A stretch of DNA of 64,000 nucleotides. Origin: Paracoccus aestuariivivens (GTDB lineage: Bacteria; Pseudomonadota; Alphaproteobacteria; Rhodobacterales; Rhodobacteraceae). A program made the position numbers and the translations under genes. Below are positions 1-7,670 of this stretch, piece after piece. The notes below the pieces were generated by a model. It saw only the letters and a list, made by a program, of their open reading frames with translations, ran no database searches and was not told the origin of the DNA. The first letter of the stretch is position 1, and every line of letters starts with the position of its first letter. Location: positions 1-64,000 of the forward strand of contig NZ_WMIE01000011.1 in the NCBI RefSeq assembly GCF_009711225.1, in the 5' to 3' direction.

Positions 1-183
1 CGCGGCGATCACCATGGGGCCGACGACGCGCTCAACCACAAAGCTGGCGGAGGAGGCCCCATGGGCGGCGACGAAAAACGCGCGGCCTGAAAACGAAGAC
101 GAGTGACAACTCCTTTGACAAACACCGCTTCGGTGATTACTGCCGCGCCGCATGGCGGCGAGCCGAACGTCAGCGATGGGCCG
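1..183. other. Window edge without a supported gene
   Basis: A short open frame on the plus strand runs from base 2 to a stop at 113-115 (34 codons) and could be the C-terminus of a gene that starts outside the window. It is too short to identify. Nothing else is recognisable before the Fic gene. Confidence 0.2.
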
Positions 184-1365
184 CTATGTCATTATTGGAA
201 TCGGATCCGTGCCTTCGCTGATGATCGCGAGATATCGTTGATAGCTAAACACGCGCCGGCGCCGACGTCCGGTGATTTCTATCACAATGCCCAAGCGTTC
301 CAGATCGGCCAGAGCGGCATTGACTGTCGGTGCGGACAGGCCGGTGTTCTGCACCGCCTGCGTTGCTGTCAGAAACGGATTTTGCTGAAACAGATCGTGG
401 ATGCGCAGCGCAGAGCCGGGCCGATCGCTTTCAGCCGTGATGCGCTCGCGGTCCGTCTTGAACAGATCCACTATCCGTGTGGCGGCATCGAAGGCCTGGT
501 TGGCGGTTTCCGCAACACCGGTCAGGAAAAAATCGAGCCAAGCTTCCCAATTGCCGTATTGCCGGACCTCCTGCAGCAGGCGGTAATAGTCGGCACGGTG
601 GGTCTTGAGATAAAGGCTGAGATAAAGCAGCGGCTTGCGCAACACATCATTGACGCAAAGGTACAGGGTCACCAGCAAGCGTCCTATACGGCCATTACCA
701 TCCAGAAACGGGTGGATGGTTTCAAACTGGACATGCAGCAAGCCAGCTTTGATCAGCGCGGGGAGTTTGGAGTCTCGCTCGTGCATAAACCGCTCCAGGG
801 CATCAAGGCAGGCGTCCATCTCGGTGACCGGCGGTGGCACGAAGAGGGCATTTCCCGGCCGCGATCCTCCGATCCAGTTCTGCGACCGCCGGAATTCGCC
901 GGGATTTTTAGTGCCACCGCGGCCGCTCTGCAGCAATCGTTCGTGCATTTCACGGATCAGTCGAAGCGACAGCGGCAGTTCCTGCAGCCGTTCAAGTCCA
1001 TACATCATAGCATCGACATAGTTTGACACCTCGCGGATGTCGTCGATCGGTTCGCCAGCAGCGGCTTCGGTTTCAAAGCGCAAAAGATCCGTCAGGGTCG
1101 ACTGGGTCCCCTCGATCTGCGATGAAAGCACAGCTTCTTTGCGGACATACATATAGAGAAACAGCTCCTGCCGTGGCAGTAGTGTTGTGATCCCGTCCAG
1201 ACGGCCCAAGGCGCGTTCAGCGAGGCTCAGTCTGTCGAGCAGTTGCAATACATCGATATCTGGCTTGGGAGGCAGGGGCGGCGGAACAAATGCGCGCACA
1301 ATCTCGCCCGCGACAGGGGTTTCCAGACTGCGTCCAAGACGCGGATTCAGAGGTGGTTCGTTCAT
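184..1365 (-). CDS. Fic-domain protein AMPylator, winged-helix C-terminus
   Basis: Fic (PF02661) enzymes usually transfer AMP from ATP to a hydroxyl of a target protein. The 393-residue product has the full catalytic motif HPFLDGNGRIGR at about 218-229 with catalytic His218. An N-terminal SSQIEG motif at about 81-86 fits the class II autoinhibitory [S/T]xxxE[G/N] helix. A winged-helix-like segment follows at about 325-385. Class II proteins of this shape are usually chromosomal, self-inhibited and often self-modifying. No partner antitoxin gene is adjacent. The ATG at 1365 lacks a clear Shine-Dalgarno sequence. The target is unknown. Confidence 0.85.
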   Translation of the reverse strand: MNEPPLNPRLGRSLETPVAGEIVRAFVPPPLPPKPDIDVLQLLDRLSLAERALGRLDGITTLLPRQELFLYMYVRKEAVLSSQIEGTQSTLTDLLRFETEAAAGEPIDDIREVSNYVDAMMYGLERLQELPLSLRLIREMHERLLQSGRGGTKNPGEFRRSQNWIGGSRPGNALFVPPPVTEMDACLDALERFMHERDSKLPALIKAGLLHVQFETIHPFLDGNGRIGRLLVTLYLCVNDVLRKPLLYLSLYLKTHRADYYRLLQEVRQYGNWEAWLDFFLTGVAETANQAFDAATRIVDLFKTDRERITAESDRPGSALRIHDLFQQNPFLTATQAVQNTGLSAPTVNAALADLERLGIVIEITGRRRRRVFSYQRYLAIISEGTDPIPIMT

Positions 1366-1388
1366 GGCGGCACATTGGCATATGTAGC

Positions 1389-1449
1389 GTTATTTAAGCA
1401 ATGGCGCGTTCTGTTTAATAACGGTACTTCTAAAGTAAGCGCACTTAAA
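1389..1449. promoter_or_regulatory. Inverted repeats upstream of the Fic gene
   Basis: An imperfect inverted repeat with arms GTTATTTAA (1389-1397) and TTTAATAAC (1414-1422) lies 24 bp or more upstream of the Fic start. It is followed at 1438-1449 by TAAGCGCACTTA, a near-palindrome with 10 of 12 symmetric positions. The segment is AT-rich compared with its surroundings. It may be the operator and promoter of the Fic gene; that role is inferred. Confidence 0.35.
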
Positions 1450-1547
1450 TAGCCGGAACGAACCAGGCGACGTGGCCTGCCTAAGGTTGACCTTGTTCCG
1501 TGATCCCGGATTGGGAGTTAATTTACTCTCAGCACAGGAGATCAGTC

Positions 1548-1619
1548 ATGAGCAAGGAACCACGTCGCCGTTCTCAGCTGCCATTTCATCGAGGATCTCG
1601 CTGCGCACTGTCTGAGTGA
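1548..1619 (+). pseudogene. Truncated gene start, possibly an IS transposase remnant
   Basis: A CAGGAG ribosome-binding site (1535-1540) precedes ATG 1548, which opens with MSKEPRRRSQ and stops after 23 codons. The basic opening resembles IS3-type OrfA starts. The frame then runs into the decayed repeat at 1573. I read it as the 5' end of a transposase gene cut off by repeat DNA; the family is not certain. Confidence 0.3.
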
Positions 1620-1770
1620 CGGTTAAGCGGAGCGCGACCAAGTAGTTGACGAAGGACGGCTTGGTCCGCAGCGTATCCAGCTCATCAAAGATTTCGCTGC
1701 GCGGTGTCTGTGCGGCGGCTTCGGTGGATGCTGCCGCGCAGCATAGTGACAGGCCGAGCGACGGGTAAGG
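1573..1770 (-). repeat. Decayed dispersed repeat, copy A (two tandem cores)
   Basis: On the minus strand this holds two cores of a repeat seen elsewhere in the window: CGCAGCGAGATCCTCGATGA (about 1588-1607) and CGCAGCGAAATCTTTGATGA (about 1682-1701). The second core is preceded by GCGGCAGCATCCACCGAAGC. Related copies lie near 28.2, 39.2, 46.7 and 61.8 kb. Confidence 0.55.
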
Positions 1771-2055
1771 GCCGGCCCAGCCTATCCTGGGGGCAGGACG
1801 CCCGCTTCAGCGAAGCCCGCCATTCCTGTCCCACAGCATGTTGGGCGGAACGCTTCGCCGCCATTCAGAGCGGGGCGACGACACTCGGCTGTTCGCAGGT
1901 GCAGCATTGCGCGTGATCCGATGCGGCCGCTCGGACTTGGCTGATGCAGCACGGCGGCATTCTCCATTGCGGCCATTGATGCGAAGCGCAGCGAATGAGG
2001 TTGTTTGCGAATTCAGAAACGCCTCAACTGGCGGTCAGCCCGTCCCTTCAGGCCA
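1771..2055. other. Intergenic stretch, no gene seen
   Basis: GC-rich DNA with short open frames on both strands and no codon pattern or motif I trust. Around 1985-1997 it carries a piece resembling the dispersed-repeat core (GCGCAGCGAATGA), suggesting more degraded repeat DNA. Confidence 0.3.
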
Positions 2056-2361
2056 TCAACGACCTTCGCTCGTTACTCTGCATCCACCAGGTGTTAGCCA
2101 TCGGCTCGAGGTGAAAGGATTAGAGATCTCTTCTCCAGCCTTCTCCTTCTTCTGAAGAATATAGCGCATCCGTTCATACTGGTCGCGGCAGGTCGTTTCA
2201 GCTGCGATCTGCGCGATATCCATGCGACTGAAGACATGCGGGTTGAGACCCATGATCGCAGCCTCTTGGACATGGCCCGGAGACAGCGGTTTGCTATCTG
2301 CAAGAGCCGATCCCGTCGCAACAGAGAAAACCAATGCGACGAGAGAGAGTTTCCTGAACAT
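2056..2361 (-). CDS. Small secreted protein of unknown function
   Basis: The start at ATG 2361 is chosen for a GGAGG site just upstream and because it opens a clean signal peptide (MFRKLSLVALVFSVATGSALA, cleavage after ALA). The mature part is about 80 residues and acidic to neutral, with Cys in TTCRDQYERM and in the C-terminal GGCRV, so one disulfide is possible. It ends next to repeat DNA, so the C-terminus may not be native. I do not recognise the family. Confidence 0.5.
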   Translation of the reverse strand: MFRKLSLVALVFSVATGSALADSKPLSPGHVQEAAIMGLNPHVFSRMDIAQIAAETTCRDQYERMRYILQKKEKAGEEISNPFTSSRWLTPGGCRVTSEGR

Positions 2362-2527
2362 CTGATGCCTCCACATATGGTTCCAATGCATGTGGTCACT
2401 CTGGTGCGTCGTTAGTAGAGCAACTTGCCTGGGTAAGGTTACCACCGACGGAGACAACGCCCATCAATTGGGCCAGACAAGCAGACACCTGTAGAGGAGG
2501 AGGCGAAAAGAAGCCGTCGATGCAAGG

Positions 2528-2558
2528 CCCCGCATCGCGTCCCGCCGCACTTGCGGGG
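2528..2558 (+). other. GC-rich hairpin followed by a T run
   Basis: CCCCGCA (2528-2534) pairs with TGCGGGG (2552-2558), followed by TTTTC. It resembles a rho-independent terminator on the plus strand, or a structured part of the IS110 left end. Confidence 0.35.
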
Positions 2559-2640
2559 TTTTCGCTGCGAGGCTGGTTGAACGGCCAGATAGGGGAACGA
2601 CGCCGCGCAAAATCGGCGGTGCTTGTCTTATGGAATTCCC

Positions 2641-2826
2641 GGCTCCCGAGGCAAAAGGGAGCCGCTGCCCAGCACCGCAAACTGCGGGGCAGCGGCGGGG
2701 GTGGCGTCGTGCGGAGCTTGGTCTTGAAGGACCGCGGTCGAGTTTGACGAGCCCCCGTCTTTTCTAACGACCTGAACGGATACGTGGGCTGCGGGCCCGA
2801 ACGACAAGCATAGGTAGGAAGAAAAG
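2641..2826 (+). ncRNA. Candidate IS110 bridge RNA in the left end
   Basis: The leader just before the IS110 recombinase gene has two consecutive stem-loops. GGCTCCC (2641-2647) pairs with GGGAGCC (2657-2663). GCTGCC (2664-2669) pairs with GGCAGC (2688-2693), enclosing an inner CCGCA-AAC-TGCGG hairpin (2675-2687). IS110-group elements are known to encode a structured bridge RNA in the non-coding left end whose loops pair with target and donor DNA. Position and folding fit that model. RNA boundaries and guide loops are not resolved here. Confidence 0.4.
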
Positions 2827-3765
2827 ATGGCCAAGGATACCATCGGCATTGATGTGTCGAAAGATCGTCTCGACACCTTCTGGCATTCCCGGGCTGAGGC
2901 ATGTTGCCTGCCCAATAGCCCAGAAGGTTTCGGTCAATTATGCGACTGGCTGGGAAAGCAGGAGGATGTTCTGATCGTCTTCGAGGCGACCGGCGCCTAT
3001 CACCGGGGGCTTGAACGGCATCTGAGCCTGACAGGGAAGCCTTTCATCAAGGTCAATCCAAAGCAGGCGCGGCGCTTTGCGCAGGCAATCGGACGGTTGG
3101 CAAAGACCGACAGCGTCGACGCCAGAATGCTGGCCCGCATGGGTGTTGTGCTGGACCTGACGCCTCAAGCTGTCGAAGGCGAAGATGTTCATGATCTCAG
3201 AGAGTTGCTGACTGCACGTCGCGCTTTGGTCAAAGATCAGGTGACCGCGAAGACGCGGCTTGCCACCGCACTGAACCCGCTGGTGCGCGAACAGCTTGCT
3301 CGCCGCATTGAGGACATCGGGGCTGATATCCAGGCGCTGGACGAGGTCATCGCGCAGATCGCCAGACAGCGTGGCACCCTTGAAGAGCGCATTCGCCGTT
3401 TGATGACCATTCCGGGGATCGGTCGTCTGACTGCGACCACTATGCTGATCGACATGCCGGAGCTGGGATATCTCGAGAGCAAAAAGATCACCGCCTTAGC
3501 CGGACTTGCGCCAATGACGCAGCAATCTGGCAAGTGGCAGGGCAAGGAACGGATTACCGGCGGACGGGCATCAATTCGGCGCGCGATCTATATGCCGGCA
3601 CTTGTCGCCATCCGCTTCAACCGGGACCTCCACGACAAATATCAGCAGCTGCTAAAAGCCGGCAAGGCGAAGAAAGTCGCTATTACCGCCATCATGCGAC
3701 GCATCATCATCCTTGCGAACACCTTGCTGCGCGAGAGGCGAGATTGGCTGCCTGAACGCCCTTGA
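2827..3765 (+). CDS. IS110-family DEDD transposase
   Basis: A 312-residue recombinase of normal IS110 size. The N-terminal RuvC-like domain shows the first acidic residue in IGIDVSKDRLD (about 6-16), EATGAYH around residue 53, and AKTDSVDARML around residue 95. The C-terminal transposase_20 domain includes IPGIGRLTATTML (about 197-209) followed by the serine-containing ALAGLAPMTQQSGK segment. The gene is intact, so the element may still be active. The start is ATG 2827 after an AGGAAGAAAAG leader. Confidence 0.9.
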   Translation: MAKDTIGIDVSKDRLDTFWHSRAEACCLPNSPEGFGQLCDWLGKQEDVLIVFEATGAYHRGLERHLSLTGKPFIKVNPKQARRFAQAIGRLAKTDSVDARMLARMGVVLDLTPQAVEGEDVHDLRELLTARRALVKDQVTAKTRLATALNPLVREQLARRIEDIGADIQALDEVIAQIARQRGTLEERIRRLMTIPGIGRLTATTMLIDMPELGYLESKKITALAGLAPMTQQSGKWQGKERITGGRASIRRAIYMPALVAIRFNRDLHDKYQQLLKAGKAKKVAITAIMRRIIILANTLLRERRDWLPERP

Positions 3766-3866
3766 CTAAGACGGATACTCGACCGACTGGTTAAGTGCGG
3801 GATGCTCGATCGACTGGGATGTCCCGCAGAGCAACGCCCAGTCAGGCCCGTTCCGTTCGTTTCATC

Positions 3867-4123
3867 ACGGGCTTCTGGTCGATCTCGGTCTACGATGCCG
3901 AAGGATATTATTTGCCGAACGTCAAGAACGCCTATACGCTGAACAAACTGACCGCGAGGCCCGATGCCACAGCATAACGGTCCAATTCGCAGGATGCGAC
4001 GGCGCGGTCGTGAACTGCCTACCAACGCCGGAGGGCTGGAACTGAATGGTGCGCCGCTACCGCCCCGAGACCAGCATTCTTGATGGCAAATTGGTTTTCC
4101 CAAAATCGGAGGAAGTGCGATGA
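3867..4123 (+). pseudogene. DUF1254/DUF1214 protein, C-terminal remnant
   Basis: ITGFWSISVYDAEGYYLPN is encoded from about 3864 and matches the DUF1214 part of the intact neighbour (SAFWSITMYDKARQLLVDN). After a frameshift the other frame gives NCLPTPEGWN, a stop, then MVRRYRPETSILDGKLVFPK. Its final TGA (4121-4123) overlaps the ATG of the next gene, so two DUF1254 paralogues once formed a tandem pair. The 5' part is lost at the IS110 end. Confidence 0.7.
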
Positions 4124-5487
4124 ACCGTCGGACTCTGCTTCAGATAAGCGTCGCGGCCGCAGTGTTGCCAAGCCTGCCGCTGCACGCGCAGGATACAGGC
4201 GCCCTAGCGCATGAGGCGTTTCTTTATGCCTATCCGATGGTGAAAAATTACCTCACCCTCTACCAATATGCGCTGGAGGCGGGAGGCAAGCAGTACAAGG
4301 GTCCGCTCAACACGCTGACCAGTATCGCCCGAGTCTATACACCCGAAGACACGGCGATCATCACCCCCAATTCCGACACACCCTATTCTTTCATGGTCAT
4401 GGACCTGCGCGCCGAGCCGCTGGTCGTGACCTTGCCCGCCATCGAGGCGGATCGTTACTATTCAGCCCAGATCATCGATCTCTATACCCACAATGTCGAC
4501 TATCTGGGGACGCGGATGGATGGCAATGGCGGTGGGGATTTTCTGATCGCAGGGCCGGGCTGGCAAGGTGAGGCTCCTGCCGGGATCAAGCGCGTGGTTC
4601 GGATACCGACCGATCTGGGTCTTGTCGTCATCCGCACCCAGCTTTTTGCGCCTGATGACATCGGCAAGGTCGAGGCGATTCAGGCTGGTTACAGCGCACG
4701 GACATTGTCGGCCTATGAGGGCAAGCCTGCCCCGGCTCCAGCGCCTGCCATCGACTGGCCCGTGATCGACGACGACCGGATGCTAAGCGAGTTCTGGCCG
4801 CTGACGGCTTTCCTACTGCAGTTCGCCCCGCCGCTGGCATGGGAGGGCAACCTGCGCGACAGTTTCGCCGCCGCGCTCGGACTGCAAGCCGGGACCGCCT
4901 GGCCACCCGCCAGCCTGCCCGAGGGCACCGCGAGCCAAATGCGCGATCTTGTACGGCCCACCGATCAGGAGATCCGCGACACCGTCGCGCATCTCACGGA
5001 TTCCGCAAAGCTGTTCGGAACACCCGAGTTCATGAAGGGGCGCTACGTGGACCGCGCCGCTGCCGCGCAGGGCGGCATCTATGGTAACACCGCGCAAGAG
5101 GCGCTCTACGTTATCTACAACGTGGACGCGAAAGGCGCGCTGTTGGACGGCAAGGCGCATCATTACGCGTTGCGGTTTGCGGCCGATACCTTACCACCTG
5201 TCTCCGCCTTCTGGTCGATCACGATGTATGACAAGGCCCGACAGTTGCTGGTCGACAACCCTATCAATCGCTACTTGATCAATTCCCCGATGCTCTCGGG
5301 ATTGAAACAGGACGAGGCCGGTGGGATCGTCCTTTACCTTCAGGCCGAAAGCCCCGGCGAAGAGCAGGGGGCGAACTGGTTGCCCACACCGGCCGAGGGC
5401 TTTTACGCCGTCATGCGCCTTTACCTGCCCAAAGACGTGGCCCTCGATGGTCGCTGGAAGCCACCTGTCATCGAGATAGTCAGTTAA
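4120..5487 (+). CDS. Exported DUF1254/DUF1214 domain protein
   Basis: A 455-residue protein with an N-terminal export signal (MNRRTLLQISVAAAVLPSLPLHA). DUF1254 follows at about 30-170, with LYAYPMVKNYLTLY and the conserved TPNSDTPYSF stretch. DUF1214 is C-terminal, with FWSITMYD and a final MRLYLPKD...DGRWKPP. Homologues (COG5361) are periplasmic proteins of unresolved function, often in bacteria that process xenobiotics. A strong GGAGG site lies in the end of the upstream pseudogene. The gene looks complete. Confidence 0.85.
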   Translation: MNRRTLLQISVAAAVLPSLPLHAQDTGALAHEAFLYAYPMVKNYLTLYQYALEAGGKQYKGPLNTLTSIARVYTPEDTAIITPNSDTPYSFMVMDLRAEPLVVTLPAIEADRYYSAQIIDLYTHNVDYLGTRMDGNGGGDFLIAGPGWQGEAPAGIKRVVRIPTDLGLVVIRTQLFAPDDIGKVEAIQAGYSARTLSAYEGKPAPAPAPAIDWPVIDDDRMLSEFWPLTAFLLQFAPPLAWEGNLRDSFAAALGLQAGTAWPPASLPEGTASQMRDLVRPTDQEIRDTVAHLTDSAKLFGTPEFMKGRYVDRAAAAQGGIYGNTAQEALYVIYNVDAKGALLDGKAHHYALRFAADTLPPVSAFWSITMYDKARQLLVDNPINRYLINSPMLSGLKQDEAGGIVLYLQAESPGEEQGANWLPTPAEGFYAVMRLYLPKDVALDGRWKPPVIEIVS

Positions 5488-5586
5488 GCGCCTTCGTAGG
5501 GCGTCGTCGATTGGCGTTGCGCCTAGCGGCTCAAGAGTTGCTGGCGATGGAACGCAAGATGGTTAGCTGTACTATGGTCAAAATGA
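5488..5586. other. Short spacer before the VirD4 remnant
   Basis: No gene or clear terminator is visible here. The join to coupling-protein sequence falls near 5587-5600 and marks a rearrangement point. Confidence 0.3.
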
Positions 5587-6288
5587 AGATCTATCTGCGC
5601 GGTGTACCTCGCCCCGAACGAGAAAAAGACCGCCGAGGAGGTCTCGGAAGGGCTCGGCAAGACCACCAAGCTCGCGATCAGCGACAGCCTTTCGCGCGAT
5701 GGATCAGGCCTGCTGCGCCGCTCGATCTCACGGCGCAATGAAGAGCGCCCGTTGATGACCCCGGACGAGCTGAAAAAGCTCGATCGCGACAATGTCATCC
5801 TGATCCCCGAGCGTCAGCATCCGATCATTGCCGAGCGCATCGTCTATTACGAGGATCCCTATTTCAAAGGGCTGATGGCGGCGCAGAAAGGACCCCTGCC
5901 CTATCCTTCACGCGAAGGCGAGGGTTTGCGGCGGCTGCGCGAAACCGTCGAAGACCTGACAAGGCGCATCGAAGCTCGCGGGATCATTTCCTACCCGGCC
6001 TCGCCCGATCCGGTGCTGCCCACGGGTCCAGGCGGCGAAAAACCCCTGGATGCAACAGAGAAACCCGACGACGGTTCCGCGCCACCCGCGCAGGCGGAGC
6101 CTGCGTCAACGACATCAGAGGTCGCCGCATCGGGTCCAACCGCCCAAGCCATGCTACAGAAAATGAGAGAGGAAAAGCCCGCCTTGAGCGCCGAAGAGAT
6201 GCTGGAAGAATTGAAGCCGCAGGAAAAACGCGCCCTCGCGACCATGCAGGGCATCGAGCAGAAACTGCTGCGCAAATTGGGCGCGTGA
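5587..6288 (+). pseudogene. VirD4/TraG conjugative coupling protein, C-terminal remnant
   Basis: The open frame encodes the end of a type IV secretion coupling ATPase: YLAPNEKKTAEEVSEGLGKT, then SRDGSGLLRRSISRRNEERP, LMTPDELKKLDRDNVILI and IVYYEDPYFKGLM. A Pro/Ala-rich acidic tail follows. Walker A and B and the membrane segments are missing, so it cannot be functional. A GTG at 5602 could still start translation. It is the clearest sign that conjugative DNA once lay here. Confidence 0.75.
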
Positions 6289-6415
6289 GACCAGCACAGA
6301 GACTGAACCAGCTGCCCGCGTCAGCGCGCGATCACTTCCAGTCTGCGTCCTGCCGCTCCGCCGCGACAGCTGCCTTCGCCGCGTCAAGACCAACGCAGGT
6401 CAATATCCCGATGCG

Positions 6416-7465
6416 TCATTCCCAATCTGGCGTGAGATTTTTCTGATCAGCTTTTGCCGGTCCAGCTGTCACCAGATCCGCCACGAGTTTTGGCAAGGCG
6501 CTGTGCTTAACAGGGTCCAACCTTTCCTGTGGCAGGCGATCCTCGATCAGGCTGAGAACTGCTTCGGCCTGAACCTTGTCGCGCGCGGCCTTGCCGGGAT
6601 CACGATCGTCCCTTTGGGCAATCCAGAGCTTATGCGCCGCCCATATGGCCGGGGCAGGCGCGGTCATTCGCACCGGAAATCCACGGTCGTCGATGGCGAT
6701 GGCCGTGAACGCAGGCGCAGACACAAGCCATTCAAGGCCAATAATCGGGGCCGGAACGGCATCTCCTTCGATGCCGCTGACCTGGCCGGGCATGACTCGG
6801 TGTGCCGGTCGCGCCTCGGGACGGATAAACTCGACCATGAACCCGTCCTTATTGGTCAGCCGGAAATCTCCCTTCTGGCGCTGTTGAAACGACGGATCGA
6901 CAGATCTGGCGATGGCCTCCAGGCCTCGCGCTTCCCCATCAATCGCGATGCGCAGGGGCGCGCGGTCGTCGATCAGAACATCCAGATCTCCGGTGGCGAC
7001 CATTTCCCCGTTGAATGTCACCGCAGCAGCAGCTTCATAGGCATAGAGCGCATGCGTGCCCACCACCCGAAAACGGGCTGCGGCCGGGCTTTCATCCAGC
7101 TTGCGGATCAGCCTGGCCGCGATGCTGGGGACACGCTGGTGGTTGAGCGCCCGCATCACCGCGGCCAGCTGGTTGATCTTGCCGGCCAAACTTGCGAGCC
7201 GCTCCTCGGCCTCCTGTTTCTGTCGCAGATAATGCGCAAGAATGGCGTCTGTTTTGTCAGATCGAGATCCGAGGCTTCGGGTCGACCTGATCCCGTTTTT
7301 GGTCGTTCTGCGGTAGAGATATTCGCGGCCCGCACGGAGCTCGTAAGACATGTTTCCGCTGAGTTCGTCCTGTGATAGATTTCTGACCCGTTGCCACTCT
7401 TCGAAAGTGGCAACGAGATCAACCCGATCACGGATCACACGGCTGTCTAAAGCACTGTAATACAT
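6416..7465 (-). CDS. GSU2403-family nucleotidyltransferase-fold protein
   Basis: A 349-residue protein resembling the GSU2403/NTP_transf_8 family. The centre holds a nucleotidyltransferase-like core with VVGTHALYAYEAAAAV and the metal-binding-type motif TGDLDVLID at about 182-190. Residues about 75-115 are predicted coiled coil. The substrate is unknown; some family members sit in defence or toxin-antitoxin-like loci, but no antitoxin is evident here. It has a good promoter of its own and GGAG upstream of ATG 7465. It is flanked by a conjugation remnant and the truncated acs 5' end, which suggests it arrived by transfer. Confidence 0.75.
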   Translation of the reverse strand: MYYSALDSRVIRDRVDLVATFEEWQRVRNLSQDELSGNMSYELRAGREYLYRRTTKNGIRSTRSLGSRSDKTDAILAHYLRQKQEAEERLASLAGKINQLAAVMRALNHQRVPSIAARLIRKLDESPAAARFRVVGTHALYAYEAAAAVTFNGEMVATGDLDVLIDDRAPLRIAIDGEARGLEAIARSVDPSFQQRQKGDFRLTNKDGFMVEFIRPEARPAHRVMPGQVSGIEGDAVPAPIIGLEWLVSAPAFTAIAIDDRGFPVRMTAPAPAIWAAHKLWIAQRDDRDPGKAARDKVQAEAVLSLIEDRLPQERLDPVKHSALPKLVADLVTAGPAKADQKNLTPDWE

Positions 7466-7525
7466 GAATTTGGTACTCCGGCACGCTGTGTCCTAGAGTA
7501 TAATCACCAAATTCATATTTTTCAA
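7464..7525 (-). promoter_or_regulatory. Promoter of the GSU2403-type gene inside an 11-bp inverted repeat
   Basis: Reading the minus strand, -35 TTGAAA (7520-7525) and -10 TATACT (7497-7502) are separated by exactly 17 bp. ATGAATTTGGT arms lie at 7506-7516 (inside the spacer) and as its exact inverse at 7464-7474 (over the start codon). The arm centres are 42 bp apart, about four helical turns. This suggests repression by a dimer pair or a loop, perhaps autoregulation. Confidence 0.55.
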
Positions 7526-7670
7526 TACGATGTGCCGTTATCGTGGCCTCAGCGCATCTTGACCCATCCACCCAGGTCCCCACCAGCATATTAACCTTTG
7601 AGCCTGCCGTTGACGTCAAATTTGCCGCGCGAGGGGAGAAGCGCGCAGATCCGCGGGTTTCGAGGATGCT

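Larger units (their letters stand above)
2600..3866 (+). mobile_element. IS110-family insertion sequence (ends approximate)
   Basis: The element contains the DEDD recombinase gene and a structured leader. IS110 elements lack clear terminal inverted repeats and target duplications, so the ends are approximate. The right end must lie between the recombinase stop (3765) and about 3866, where DUF1214-like coding sequence resumes. The left part of that interrupted gene is not present to the left of the element, so insertion was accompanied or followed by a deletion. Confidence 0.65.

Noticed and set aside
103..1026. Plus-strand frame opposite the Fic gene
   Set aside because: The minus strand carries the intact Fic motif in the same segment; the plus frame has no motif.
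184..1365. Fic gene as half of a toxin-antitoxin pair
   Set aside because: The inhibitory motif is inside the same protein and no small antitoxin gene is adjacent.
2396..2902. Minus-strand frames in the IS110 left end
   Set aside because: They run into the recombinase start and cover the stem-loop region; no motif and no ribosome site.
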